Source: Pseudoips prasinana
Taxonomy: Eukaryota > Arthropoda > Insecta > Lepidoptera > Nolidae
Assembly (NCBI GenBank): GCA_951640165.1
Contig: OX621234.1
Location: 5,647,001-5,711,000, forward strand
Length of the DNA: 64,000 nt
Direction: 5' to 3'
This document shows, in pieces, positions 31,487-41,292 of this stretch. How positions within the stretch are numbered: position 1 is the stretch's first letter; each line of letters begins with the position of its first letter. Under the pieces are notes generated by a model, which ran no database searches, was not told the origin of the DNA, and saw only the letters and a list, made by a program, of their open reading frames with translations. Made by a program: the position numbers and the translations under genes.

Positions 31487-31675
31487 TTATGTCCTAATAT
31501 GTTGTGCGGCTGACATTATTTACACACGGCAATCCCGATCTAAGCAGGGCTTGTAATATGGAGACCAGATAACTGATATAATATATCCCACCCGTCCTAT
31601 GACCATCATACTGCAATCGCCAACCTGACAGCTAGGCGTGGTGATTGCGGTATATCCCTAAATGAGGGAAATATT
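31487..31675 (-). mobile_element. SINE-2 3' fragment followed by a SINE-6 remnant
   Basis: 31487-31590 carries ACACGGCAATCCCGATCTAA then GCAGGGCTTGTAATATGG (SINE-2 antisense). 31591-31675 carries CTGCAATCGCCAACCTGACA then GCTAGGCGTGGTGATTGCGG, the SINE-6 core in plus sense. Confidence 0.55.
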
Positions 31676-31751
31676 TTGATAGGCTTTGGACGAGTCATTG
31701 GTCGTTATTGGCCTGACATGAAGATGTCCTAATATTGTGCTTCCGAAATAC

Positions 31752-32016
31752 TTATATATCATCATCACCGTAGCCTAGTTGGTAGTGCTCCTGCCTACGA
31801 AGCTGGTGGTCTTGGGTTCGAATCCTGGTAAGTGCAAATATTTGTGTGATGAACACGAATATCTGTTTCTGAGTCATGGATGTTTTCTATGTATTTAAGT
31901 ATTTATCTATCTATATAAGTATGTATATCGTCGCCTGGTACCCATAGTACAAGCTTTGCTTAGTTTGGGGCTAGGCTGATCACATTGTCCCTAGATATTA
32001 TTATTATTATATAATA
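31752..32016 (+). mobile_element. SINE-1 with 10-bp target duplication
   Basis: CACCGTAGCCTAGTTGGTAG (A box), CTTGGGTTCGAATCCTGG (B box), full body and an (ATT)n tail. TCCGAAATAC occurs at 31742-31751 and 32017-32026 as the target duplication. The right copy is part of an RTE fragment, so the SINE landed at or in that RTE. Confidence 0.9.
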
Positions 32017-32017
32017 T

Positions 32018-32330
32018 CCGAAATACGCCCACTGTTCGACAAAGGCCTCCCCAATCCACACCCCACTTCCAGCGACCCTCACACGATCATCGGCCCATCT
32101 TGTAGGGGGCTTGTCCACGCTGCGTTTTCCAGTCCGTGGTCGCCACTCGAGAACCTTTCTGCCCCAGCGGTCGTCGGCTTTACGAAATATATGACCTGCC
32201 CGCTTCCACTTCAGCTTGGCAATTTTTAAGGCTATGTCGGTACTTTGGTTCGCCTGCGGATCTCAGCATTTCCGATTCGATCTCGCTGGGAACTCCAAGA
32301 ATAGCCCTCTCCATATATATACAACATGTA
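32018..32330 (-). mobile_element. RTE LINE, longest coding remnant in the window
   Basis: The minus strand covers the end of the ORF. MERAILGVP at 32309-32283 corresponds to the MERxMLGxSLRDR-type segment that precedes AKLKWQWAGH in RTE/BovB reverse transcriptases, and the TRWTDD...AQDR...QQW region lies further downstream. Frameshifts are evident because the two parts are in different frames. It ends at 32018 without its (ATG)n tail. Confidence 0.7.
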
Positions 32331-33059
32331 ACGTAATTAACGCACACCCTCAAACACCGCAATTAGAATATTATGTTGTAATCATAATACATACACTGAA
32401 TTTTTAATTTAACATGTATATGCATTGTTATTTCCTAGATTAGTTTCTTGGAATAAAGTTTATTTTTCTTTATTTTGTATTGAATGGTGGAATTCGTATG
32501 AATTAAATAAAACTGCGATTTTAAAAGTCTTATTACTTTGACTTACGGCCCATTTCAATTTGTTTTGACTGTACAGGGTTAATATAACGATAATATTCGT
32601 AGTTTTAATTACTTTGTAAAATAAATTACCTATATTAAAAATTATATAAATCGATTCAGTAAACGATTCTGAACAAACTATTTTCAGGATGTGCGTTAAT
32701 TAAGTTACATGTTGTATAACGAAACTAAATTATTTTCAAGGAATATATAAAAAAGGTAGGAGATTCATTTATTTTTATAGCGTAGTAGTTATCAGTACGA
32801 ACACTCCACTCTGGTCCAATGCATCATGGCCATAGGTGGTGAGTACCTACGTTGTACCGCTTCAGTAAGATTAGGGATAGGTATCATATCTCTTCCGTTG
32901 CTATTAACTGGCCTTGACCTGCTGGGCCACTGGAGCGAGCTATGACTTTCAAAATTGTGGTCAGGCACACATATGTAATAAATATCGATTTCGATAATTA
33001 AATTGAACGATCACGTGGATCACAATCAAAGATATTAATTAGTAGAATGGAAACAGTGT
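32331..33059. other. No recognised feature
   Basis: AT-rich sequence. TTGGAATAAAGTTTATTTTT at 32449 could be a polyadenylation-signal-like LINE tail, but no family match. Confidence 0.45.
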
Positions 33060-33262
33060 GTAAATAGATAAATAAAACAAAAAGGCTGTTATTCCCGTAG
33101 ACTTGAATAAAACGCTTGTAAATAGAACATGTTTGTAGTAATATAGTTAAATATACATAATTATTTCTATGATATTTAGGTGTACGGATTATACAAAACA
33201 TTTAGAAATATAAGATTTAGTTATTTAGCTAGTTTATATTAAGTTATTGTCATCATGATACA
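33060..33262 (-). mobile_element. LINE-R 3' end, diverged
   Basis: Antisense copy of the family best seen at 62815-63238. Plus strand: GTAGACTTGAATAAAACGCT then TGTAAATAGAACATGTTTGT, ending at AAGTTATTGTCAT. Confidence 0.7.
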
Positions 33263-33357
33263 AGTGACTCCCATTCAAGAAACCTGTAGAGTTACCTTTG
33301 TCAAATCAAAGGGTTACGATTTTATTCTTAAAATCATATTTAATTTATCCCCCATTG

Positions 33358-33520
33358 TCATCATCATCATATCAGCCTAAAGACGTCCACTGCTGGACGA
33401 AGGCCTACCCAAAGATCCCCACAATTGCCGGTGTTGTGCTATCCACATTCAGCGCTGTTCAGCGACCCGCACAAGATCATCGGTCCATCTTGTAGGGGGC
33501 CTGCCCACGCTGCGTTTTCC
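33358..33520 (-). mobile_element. RTE LINE 3' fragment
   Basis: (CAT)n then ATATCAGCCTAAAGACGTCC and ACTGCTGGACGAAGGCC, to TGCCCACGCTGCGTTTTCC, all antisense. The 5' truncation is at the same region as 2896-3080. Confidence 0.75.
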
Positions 33521-33899
33521 CCCACTGTTATCACATTGTAATTTTGCTATCATCAAACTGAACAAAGGCTCCTTATTTACCGTCACGCATTAAACAGCAG
33601 TACATGTCAGTACTACTATCTACAATTACCTCCAGTGTTAAATCTTAGCGTCGACGTAAATTGCGGATGTTGACACTTAATAATCTCGACTACGACGCCC
33701 CTCTGCTGCCGTGCACATTCATCACCCTTTCTATTTTAGTGAGAGCAGCACAAGTGCCAAAAAACAGCGAGATTACAGCAGTATCAAAAGATACATCACT
33801 GATTTATTACTCCAGAAAATTGTTCATTGATGAAAGTCGCGTTGGTTATTGCCAACAAACAGTAAACTATAGAAGAAACTCCCCGTATCTAGTTTCTTA
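33521..33899. other. No recognised feature
   Basis: A plus-strand frame of 79 codons (33661-33900) matches no family I know. It is probably chance. Confidence 0.4.
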
Positions 33900-34105
33900 A
33901 AATAAAATAAATAAAAAAAAAGGTTTTAATACACGTAGACTTTAAAAAAGCGCTTGTAAATAGTCAGAACATGTTTGTAGTAATAATGTATAGTTGTATA
34001 CATTATTATTTCTAGTAACATAGATATTTAGGTACACATTGTATGAAAATTGATATTGATATTTAGCTAGCTCGTATCAAGTTATTGTCAAGGTTGTTCT
34101 ATAGT
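33900..34105 (-). mobile_element. LINE-R 3' end
   Basis: Plus strand: AAATAAAATAAATAAAAAAA (tail, antisense), CACGTAGACTTTAAAAAAGC then GCTTGTAAATAGTCAGAAC, ending AAGTTATTGTCAAGG. It shares its 3' end with the other LINE-R copies and differs in length. Confidence 0.75.
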
Positions 34106-34142
34106 GTTGAGAAAAGTATACAAGTAAGCATTTGTATTGACT

Positions 34143-34400
34143 AGAGATAGCACTTGTTCGAAATTCGACCATTAAGGTTCTATTGTCAAACACTATAAAC
34201 ATTAAACACAAATAAATTAATTTGTTCTCAGTTTTGGCGCTCAGTTTGGCAGTGTGTCAAAAGCGTGTGTGTAATGTTTTTTAATTAAAAATATAGCTTC
34301 TTATTCATATTACATAAAAATATTTCGTTTTTGCACTCCTTCTCCATATGAACTTTAACTGTTCCAAATTTCATACTCCGCCGTCTGCGCAATTTTGTAA
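34143..34400 (+). repeat. Rep-D copy, complete-looking
   Basis: TAGAGATAGCACTTGTTCGA, ATTAAGGTTCTATTGTCAAA, CACTCCTTCTCCATATGAAC and CCGTCTGCGCAATTTTGTA, in the same order as 7850-8110. Confidence 0.7.
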
Positions 34401-34557
34401 GAAGGGGTACAAGTTTTTGCTTCACGTATTAATATTATGATGATACAGCAGAATAGAAATGATGATAGCAAATATTTTAAATAACATTGCACTTCTAAAA
34501 TCGTCCAGGGGACGTATTCCCTTTTGTATTCACGGGGATAAATTCATTTATTTCTTA

Positions 34558-34756
34558 TGTTTTAAGACAACGCCCGCACTAGGTTATCTAATCCCTGTGT
34601 CGCGGGGTACTTTACCAACATATAATAGACGGACACATATACATCTAGACTCAGAACAACTATTTATGGGTCCCACAAATAGTTGTCCGGCGCGGGACTC
34701 GAACTCGCGACACAAAGCGGCGAGGCGTCTGTCTTAGCCGCTACGCCACTCGTACA
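34558..34756 (-). mobile_element. SINE-3, full length
   Basis: Minus strand: GTACGAGTGGCGTAGCGGCT then AAGACAGACGCCTCGCCGC, B box region GTCGCGAGTTCGAGTCCCGC, ATAAATAGTTGTTCTGAGTC, and GCGGGCGTTGTCTTAAAA. Confidence 0.88.
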
Positions 34757-35034
34757 TTCAATCAATTAGATTTTTTCAACTCTAAATGAAGCGTCACATT
34801 CTGTTCAATACCTTATTCCTTACATGGTTCTGTGATGGAATTATGTCCAAATAAACAGACACGTTTACTTAAATATGTGCTTCAACGAAAAAAGGGACCA
34901 GCACATAATATCCATTACATTTCCAGTCGAACACATAATTATACCTGCCTAATCGATACTCGAAGGCTAAATAAAGGCAAGGTTTTATAAAGGTTGTAAA
35001 CCTTAAGAGGAATCCGTACTGACAATACTGTCTC
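34757..35034. other. No recognised feature
   Basis: Unmatched AT-rich sequence. Confidence 0.4.
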
Positions 35035-35126
35035 GTACTCCTCAGATAAGTTAAAAAAGACAAAAATAATATAAGACGTGACCGTCTTATATTATTTTTG
35101 TCTTTTTTAACTTATCTGAGGAGTAC
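35035..35126. repeat. Perfect palindrome, 43-bp arms, 6-nt loop
   Basis: 35035-35077 (GTACTCCTCAGATAAGTTAA...) is the exact reverse complement of 35084-35126, with loop GTGACC. No mismatch in 43 positions. It directly abuts the SINE-1 copy at 35127. Confidence 0.95.
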
Positions 35127-35345
35127 CGCCGTAGCCGTAGCCTAGTTGGTAGTGCTCGAATCCCGGCAAGTTCAAATATTTGTGTGATGAGCACGAATAT
35201 TTGTTTCTGAGCCATGGATGTTTTCTATGTATATAAGTATCTATCTATATAAGTATGTATATCGTCGCCTAGTACCCATAATACAAGCTTTGCTTAGTTT
35301 GGGGCTAGGATGATCTGTGTGACATTGTCCCTAGATATTATTAAA
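35127..35345 (+). mobile_element. SINE-1 with internal head deletion
   Basis: GTAGCCTAGTTGGTAGTGCT (A box) passes directly into CGAATCCCGGC, losing about 37 bp including the first half of the B box. Body and tail are intact. Confidence 0.83.
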
Positions 35346-35454
35346 TATTAAAATGGATAATATTGAGGTTTCGTATATCTCTTTCATCCTCCAGAACAAA
35401 ACCGAGTTAAGTTCTGAAGTGAAATCTCTTTTTTATTCCTGATGAGCACTTATT

Positions 35455-35655
35455 GGTTAAATAAAACCATGGAACTCGCGTCATCTTTACGCCACGCTTT
35501 CCATGAGCTATATTTGTACTTTATGGATGAACAAAATCGTGAAACTCGCTTCATCGCCACGTCACGCTTCCCATGAGCTATATCTGTACTTTTTGGATGA
35601 ACAAAATCGTGAAACTCGCGCCATCGTCACGTCACGCTACGATGAGCTATACGTG
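35455..35655. repeat. Tandem repeat, 70-bp period, about 2.9 copies
   Basis: Units begin at GGAACTCGCGTCATC (35471), GAAACTCGCTTCATC (35541) and GAAACTCGCGCCATC (35611), each containing ATGAGCTATA and a GGATGAACAAAATCGT spacer. Confidence 0.85.
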
Positions 35656-35760
35656 TAACTATTATATTGTACATTATTTAGATTAGAAGTGTAAAATATA
35701 GATTTGACTTTAATTGGCAGTCCCCTAAGACTGTCCGCGTGTATTTTTTTATAAGTCTCT
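35656..35760 (-). repeat. Rep-W copy, inverted
   Basis: TTGGCAGTCCCCTAAGACTG is the inverse of GGCAGTCTTTGGGGACTGCC in the 38275 copy, with similar flanking TTTAGATTAG. Confidence 0.45.
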
Positions 35761-35868
35761 ATTGTATTATTCCGTGATCACGGAATTCGTTTTCACATTT
35801 AACATTCATTTACGGCAGTTTTAAATTTTCATTTTCGGAGGGTGGTTTTTCTAAAAACTATAAGTATA

Positions 35869-37088
35869 CTAGCGGCCCGGTACGTGCTTCGCTACGTATA
35901 AGGCATAGTAATAAAAAAAAATGATTATTAAGTTCATTTATTCAAATAAAAAAATATTTTAAATTGCTGCTAGGCTTGGCAATAACGAACCAGCTTGATG
36001 ATAAATCTGGCCCTGAATCTGTAACATGTATGGAATTTTAGGTAGATGTTGGATCAGAATTTTTAAGACTTTATGATTCTGATTGATATAAACATGGGAC
36101 AAAAATTAACTATTACTAAAAATTATCTGTAATAATTTTAGTAGCACCAAAAAAAGTGATTTGAAATGCCGAATTGTATGTCCCAAAAATAAATGAATAC
36201 AATGGTTCGGGTGGAGTTTCTAATGTTGGCAATCTCGCTTTACCATTAGCACAACACATGCCGGGCGTTTCACCTGGGAAGTTAGCCGCATCACAATGTG
36301 GACATATCGCGTCCATCATTCCAATGTATCCGTACATACTGTAATCAATCTGACTGTTGTAATTAAAAGCACCACGCAGCATTTCAGCCAAAACAGCACG
36401 ACGTATTCGTGATCGCCGTGCAAGATTCAGTACAGGTACAGGGTCAACAAATGTATTCTGTGCATTACGTTCTCACTGCTATGCATTAGCTTGAGCGCGT
36501 TCATCTGCAGTCTGAGATCGTCATAATAATTCCACTTGATTTGAATTACGCGTTCGCCGGCCTATGTTTGGTCGTCTGGTTCGTGGCATTTTACCTTCAT
36601 ATATAAAAATATCATTAAATAATTCACTATAAAACAATTTAATTTTACTCTACTAATTCAAGACTCACCGATTGTTTGAATAAACTCAACAATATTTTGA
36701 AAAATATTAACACAAAGCAATAATTTATCACTGCTAAAATCAAATGACATATGATGACATTGAATTTGTTTGACAAAACTATCGTCACTTTTTGTGTCTT
36801 CGATTGTTTTGCCTTCCCGAAATCTCTTACCTACTTGAACTTTACATTATGGTATTAAGGTTCAAATAGGCTTTTAAGTATTAGTACAAATTGTTTGTAT
36901 ATGGGAGTATAGAAAGATGTAGATTTTAAACTTTTTCAAGACTTTTTTAAATTTTCTCTACGTACAAATCTTCACTGGACTTCCACGAATAATTCAAGAC
37001 CAAAATTAGCCAAATCGGTAAAGGCGTTGTTGAGTTATAAGTGTTATAACATTACAACGAAAAGTGGCATTGATTTTTTGAATATAGA
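35869..37088 (-). mobile_element. HelD Helitron carrying a Rep/helicase N-terminal remnant (1,220 bp)
   Basis: On the minus strand it starts TC at 37088 (TCTATATTCAAAAAATCAAT then GCC), passes through the HelD 5' segment, about 1 kb of extra DNA with coding remains (36116-36589), and ends GAAGCACGTACCGGGCCGCT then AG at 35869. The ends match the 270-bp HelD copies at 9833 and 61834, so those are deletion derivatives of a longer element of this type. Confidence 0.88.
36116..36589 (-). pseudogene. Helitron Rep/helicase N-terminal remnant
   Basis: From the ATG at 36589 the frame reads MPRTRRPNIGRRTRN, has three in-frame stops by about residue 41, and is then open from about residue 42 to its end at 36116. 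The open part contains CPHCDAANFPGETPGMCCAN, then LPTLETPPEPL and YNSAFQITFFGA. Known: Helitron proteins have a Cys/His zinc-finger-like region before the Helitron-like N domain, with the conserved order CxxC...GE..GMCC..GK..LP....PP.PL...YNSAFQ..SFG. The replication-initiator HUH and helicase domains are missing, so this copy cannot encode its own transposase. In-frame stops plus truncation make it a pseudogene. Confidence 0.82.
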
Positions 37089-37144
37089 TTTACAAGAACG
37101 AAAAGGCCGGACATAGTCCCGCGCAGATATCCATAAAAAAGTAA

Positions 37145-37430
37145 AAAAGCCGGCCAAGTGCGAGTCGGACTCGCGCACGAAAGGTTCCGTATCTATAAAA
37201 ACCTGCAAAAAATTCACGTTTCTTGTATGGGAGCCCCCTTTAATATTTATTTTTTTAGTATTTTTCGTTATAGCGGCAACATAAATACATCATCTGTGAA
37301 AATTTCGTCTGTCTAACTATCACGGTTCATGAGAAAGTACCCGGTTAATTGTGATAGACGGACAGACAGGCAGTGAAGTCTTAGTAATAGGGTCCCGTTT
37401 TACCCTTTCGGTACGGAACTCAAAAAATCT
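37145..37430 (+). mobile_element. Rep-G copy (different interior)
   Basis: GCCGGCCAAGTGCGAGTCGG then ACTCGCGCACGAAAGGTTCC, TTGTATGGGAGCCCCC, AGACGGACAGACAGGCAGTG, and TTTCGGTACGGAACTCAAAA at the end. It is shorter than 20679-21180 and 60164-60727. Confidence 0.6.
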
Positions 37431-37639
37431 GAGTCTTAAAATACAAAAAGGTAAGTAAGAGATAAGTTTGTATAGGAAGATTGCTGCAAGGAATGGCTCT
37501 TAAGTGGCTTAACCAGGAAGAGGGCAGTCAGGACAACGACACAATGCACGTGGCAGCCACCGTAGCATGACATGTCATCGACACGTGCAGGAAGATGTAA
37601 TTGAAACAACACATTACAAAGCCCTCCTTTACTTCATAA

Positions 37640-37800
37640 GAGCTGTATTCATATCCTACGCGAAAGTTTGTAAGTATGGATGGATGGATGTTTGTAACTC
37701 TTTCACGCAAAAGCTACTGAATGGATTATAATGAAACTTTACAATAATATAGCTTATACATCAGAATAACACATAGGCTACAATTTATAAAGAGATTGTG
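37640..37800 (+). mobile_element. HelB Helitron, 3'-truncated
   Basis: TCCTACGCGAAAGTTTGTAA, TCTTTCACGCAAAAGCTACT and ATAGCTTATACATCAGAATA, stopping at ATTTATAAAGAG with no hairpin. Confidence 0.75.
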
Positions 37801-37902
37801 TGAATTATCCAAAATACGACGATAAGTGTCAAGTAAGTAGGAAAATATCTACCATCTGCGAGCTATTCCGGTGTGAACTGTCAAAACAGCTAGAGGTACA
37901 CA

Positions 37903-38214
37903 TCCTACTTATATTATAAATGCGAAAGTTTCTGAGTATAGATTTATGGATATATGTTTGTTATACTTTTCGCCAAACTACCGAATTAATTTTGATAAAA
38001 CTTTGTTGTAATATAGCTTATATTTACGAATAACACAATTATGAATGCGAAAGTATCTGAGTACATAGGTTTATGGATGTATGTTTGTTATTCTTTTCGC
38101 CAAACTACCGAATTAATTTTGATGTAACTTTGTAGTAATATAGCTTATATATACGAGTAACACATAGGCTATAATTTATAGTTTAACGCGGGTGAAACCG
38201 CGGGGCATAGCTAG
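37903..38214 (+). mobile_element. HelB Helitron with internal tandem duplication
   Basis: Start TCCTACTTATATTATAAATG then CGAAAG, end ACGCGGGTGAAACCGCGGGG then CATAGCTAG. The interior (GCGAAAGTNTCTGAGTA to TATAGCTTATAT) is present twice (about 37917-38035 and 38045-38165). Confidence 0.87.
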
Positions 38215-38274
38215 TCTATCTATCTATATAGGTATAACCTGTCAAGTACTTCAAACTGAAGGGCAAGTTGAGTC

Positions 38275-38410
38275 ATACTGATAAAAACAACATGCGAGGC
38301 AGTCTTTGGGGACTGCCGGTAGAAGCGAAAGCTATTTACCACACTACTAATCTAAATTATATGCAATTTACATACTGGTATATAAATATATAATCTATAG
38401 TCTATACTCA
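38275..38410 (+). repeat. Rep-W copy
   Basis: GAGGCAGTCTTTGGGGACTG then CCGGTAGAAGC, with the same small hairpin as 16455. Confidence 0.5.
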
Positions 38411-38470
38411 TAACGCTTTTAGCGTTTTTTTAAAGTCTACGCGAGTAAAAACGTTTTTTTATACCTCCGT

Positions 38471-39188
<718 letters not shown>

Positions 39189-39194
39189 ATTTCG

Positions 39195-39275
39195 TTCTAG
39201 GTGGACAGTCAAATCCAAGACCTCTGGCTTGGCAGTCAGAGTCACTAACAACCAGAGGAACAGGCCTTATATTAA
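39195..39275 (-). mobile_element. SINE-7 head fragment
   Basis: Minus strand: CCTGTTCCTCTGGTTGTTAG then TGACTCTGACTGCCAAGCC and AGAGGTCTTGGATTTGACTG, the same tRNA-like layout as 15340-15435 with a degraded B box. Confidence 0.5.
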
Positions 39276-39854
39276 TATTATGATACCAGATAACAATATA
39301 ACAATTAGAGAAAAAAATATAGGTAGTTAAAATCAATTCACAATCGTCGGCAAAATCGGTTAAGAGTCTGTAAATCTTCATTATTTTTGTATCACCATAT
39401 ATGCAATATGTATTTATGTATCATGAATTTTAAAATAATTTAGTCAACGGGACAAAAAGAAAGATGTTTGTTATAAATAATGAAACAGTTCTGTCCTGAA
39501 CTGACGCATGAAACCTATCTCCATTTCAGTACAACGAACCTATTTGCAAAGGGGCGCGGAAATAACAGTAATATGAATGTTTCGAGAACATTTAATATTC
39601 AGTCGCATATAGATTGCGGGCTTCTTTGACTAACAAAGTAGTTTGTTTCAGTTGTGAACCGTGATGAACTTACAAAGGCAAGCGCAACTTTACATAGGAC
39701 TTAATCTAACCACTTTTATAAGCGCCACTCTTTTTCGGCAATCTATTATTACACTACTAAGTAAGACTGTAATTAAAATTATATATTCTTCTTTCTTTAT
39801 CGTATGGACAGTGGTTACTCTGGTGTCAGAATTGTTTACGCCGCTCAGTAGTCC
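39276..39854. other. No recognised feature
   Basis: Unmatched. Frames of about 60-67 codons on both strands at 39661-39872 have no recognisable content. Confidence 0.4.
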
Positions 39855-39950
39855 TCTTACATAGCTTATCAACTGTTGTCTAATGACAACAACCGGGACC
39901 GACAGCTTATCGTGCCCTGCGAAGCACGGAGACGCTCACAAATTGAAACA
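39855..39950 (-). mobile_element. SINE-5 fragment
   Basis: CAACAACCGGGACCGACAGC then TTATCGTGCCCTGCGAAGCA is the inverse of the SINE-5 core. Confidence 0.5.
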
Positions 39951-40252
39951 CCATAACGGTCACGCATCTATTGACTGACCGCATGCCTATGTGCAGACCG
40001 ATGAGCGCAACTGGCCATGAGGGCCTCTAAAAGATATTTATAATATATAGCACTGTAGAAGATCTGGAGTTCAAACTAAGCCAAGACCTGTGGCGTGAGC
40101 TTTCCAGACCCCTTATGTATATCTTGGAGGGAGTATTGATGATTATTACGTAATTAGAATGAACTTAAATGTTTTTGGTTCGTTATAATAATTTTTTTAC
40201 CCTCGATTAATCAGTTCTTTTAATTTTACAGTTTTATCACTGTATTTTAACT
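39951..40252. other. No recognised feature
   Basis: Unmatched sequence. Confidence 0.4.
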
Positions 40253-40410
40253 AGTACTGCGAGTCGGACTCGCACACGCACACTCCATACCATCGAGTTA
40301 ATATTTTATTTTAACTTTTCCATTATTTGTTATAAGAGCGGCAACAGAAACCCAAACACAGAAAATTTCAACAGAAATATCTGAATGATAAAATGTAGTT
40401 TTGTGAGCCT
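40253..40410 (+). repeat. Rep-G remnant
   Basis: ACTGCGAGTCGGACTCGCAC then ACGCACACTCC, followed by diverged sequence with GAGCGGCAACAGAAA (compare TAGCGGCAACATAAA in the 37145 copy). Confidence 0.5.
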
Positions 40411-40433
40411 CTTTAAAACTACTCGAAAACTTC

Positions 40434-40497
40434 GCTTTCAAGGCATGCCTGACATGAGAATAGACCCCTATTCTCATTGCGGGCATGCCTTGAAAGC
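40434..40497. repeat. Inverted repeat, 16-bp outer arms
   Basis: GCTTTCAAGGCATGCC (40434-40449) pairs with 40482-40497. An inner ATGAGAATAG/CTATTCTCAT stem continues after a bulge. Confidence 0.88.
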
Positions 40498-40729
40498 ATA
40501 AAATCGCTTATTGCATAATAACTAAGCTTCGGGTAAACAACTCCTTGACTCCAATTAGAATTGAGCTCCAACAGAAGTGAACAACATTTCCATCGAACTT
40601 AATCGATTTTCGATTCGAAATATGTAGTTAACATTTGAGAAAAAATAGTTTTGCAGTCAGATGATGACCTGAAGTCGTAACCTTTCATTATGGTGGAATG
40701 TTACGACTTTTTAACATTATATAGGGTCG

Positions 40730-40906
40730 TTATATTTCTAGGGCCGATGTCGATTTTTGCACGATTTTTCCGATAGTACGCACATTTGTACGATTAAATT
40801 GACCGAAAAACTCACGAAGTGCACGATATGCATATTGATTTGAACGCCCATTGTCATAATAGGCCTGAACAACTTTAACGAGTTGCTCGATTGTGTGTCT
40901 TTTCAT
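40730..40906 (-). pseudogene. Transposase N-terminal fragment (DUF4817-type helix-turn-helix), 58 aa
   Basis: From ATG 40906-40904 the frame reads MKRHTIEQLVKVVQAYYDNG then RSNQYAYRALREFFGQFN and RTNVRTIGKIVQK, stopping after SALEI. It resembles the N-terminal DNA-binding domain of insect mariner/IS630-type transposases in the DUF4817 group, with the pattern (V)QAYY.NGRS...A.RALR.FFG..NR....I..I(V). The DDE catalytic domain is absent downstream (left), so it is a relic. Recognition is from motif memory. Confidence 0.6.
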
Positions 40907-40909
40907 GGT

Positions 40910-41292
40910 TCAAATTGAGTTAGTCTGAAGTTGAGAAATGTCAAAAGAAATGCCAAAATAAAACTTGACGTTTAGGCGTGATTCACATTCAACATCGGAG
41001 TTAAGTATAACAAGAGACCGACTACCAAACAAACTAAAAAAATATCCTTATCAATAAATTACAATAATCAAATTCTTCATACATGCTCGGCGGTTTAGAG
41101 TACCTGGACTTTCTTGAGAACATCTCCAAGTTGGTCAGAAAATGTTCTATGAAGTCTTCGTCTTCCGGTTGTACCGTTCAAGCAGGCCAGGTATACTATG
41201 CCAGTACACGAGGCAAAAGAGATGTGCCTAGCCCTCGGGGAGAAACAGGCAAGCGTCTATGTCTGTTGTTTAAGGAAGAGAATAGGCTATTA
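40910..41292. other. Upstream flank of the transposase relic; otherwise unrecognised
   Basis: Probably includes the 5' part of the relic element. A plus-strand frame of 76 codons (41083-41313) is not recognisable. Confidence 0.35.

Noticed and set aside
33661..33900. 79-codon plus-strand frame as a small gene
   Set aside because: No family resemblance, no splice or promoter context, and of a length expected by chance in 64 kb.
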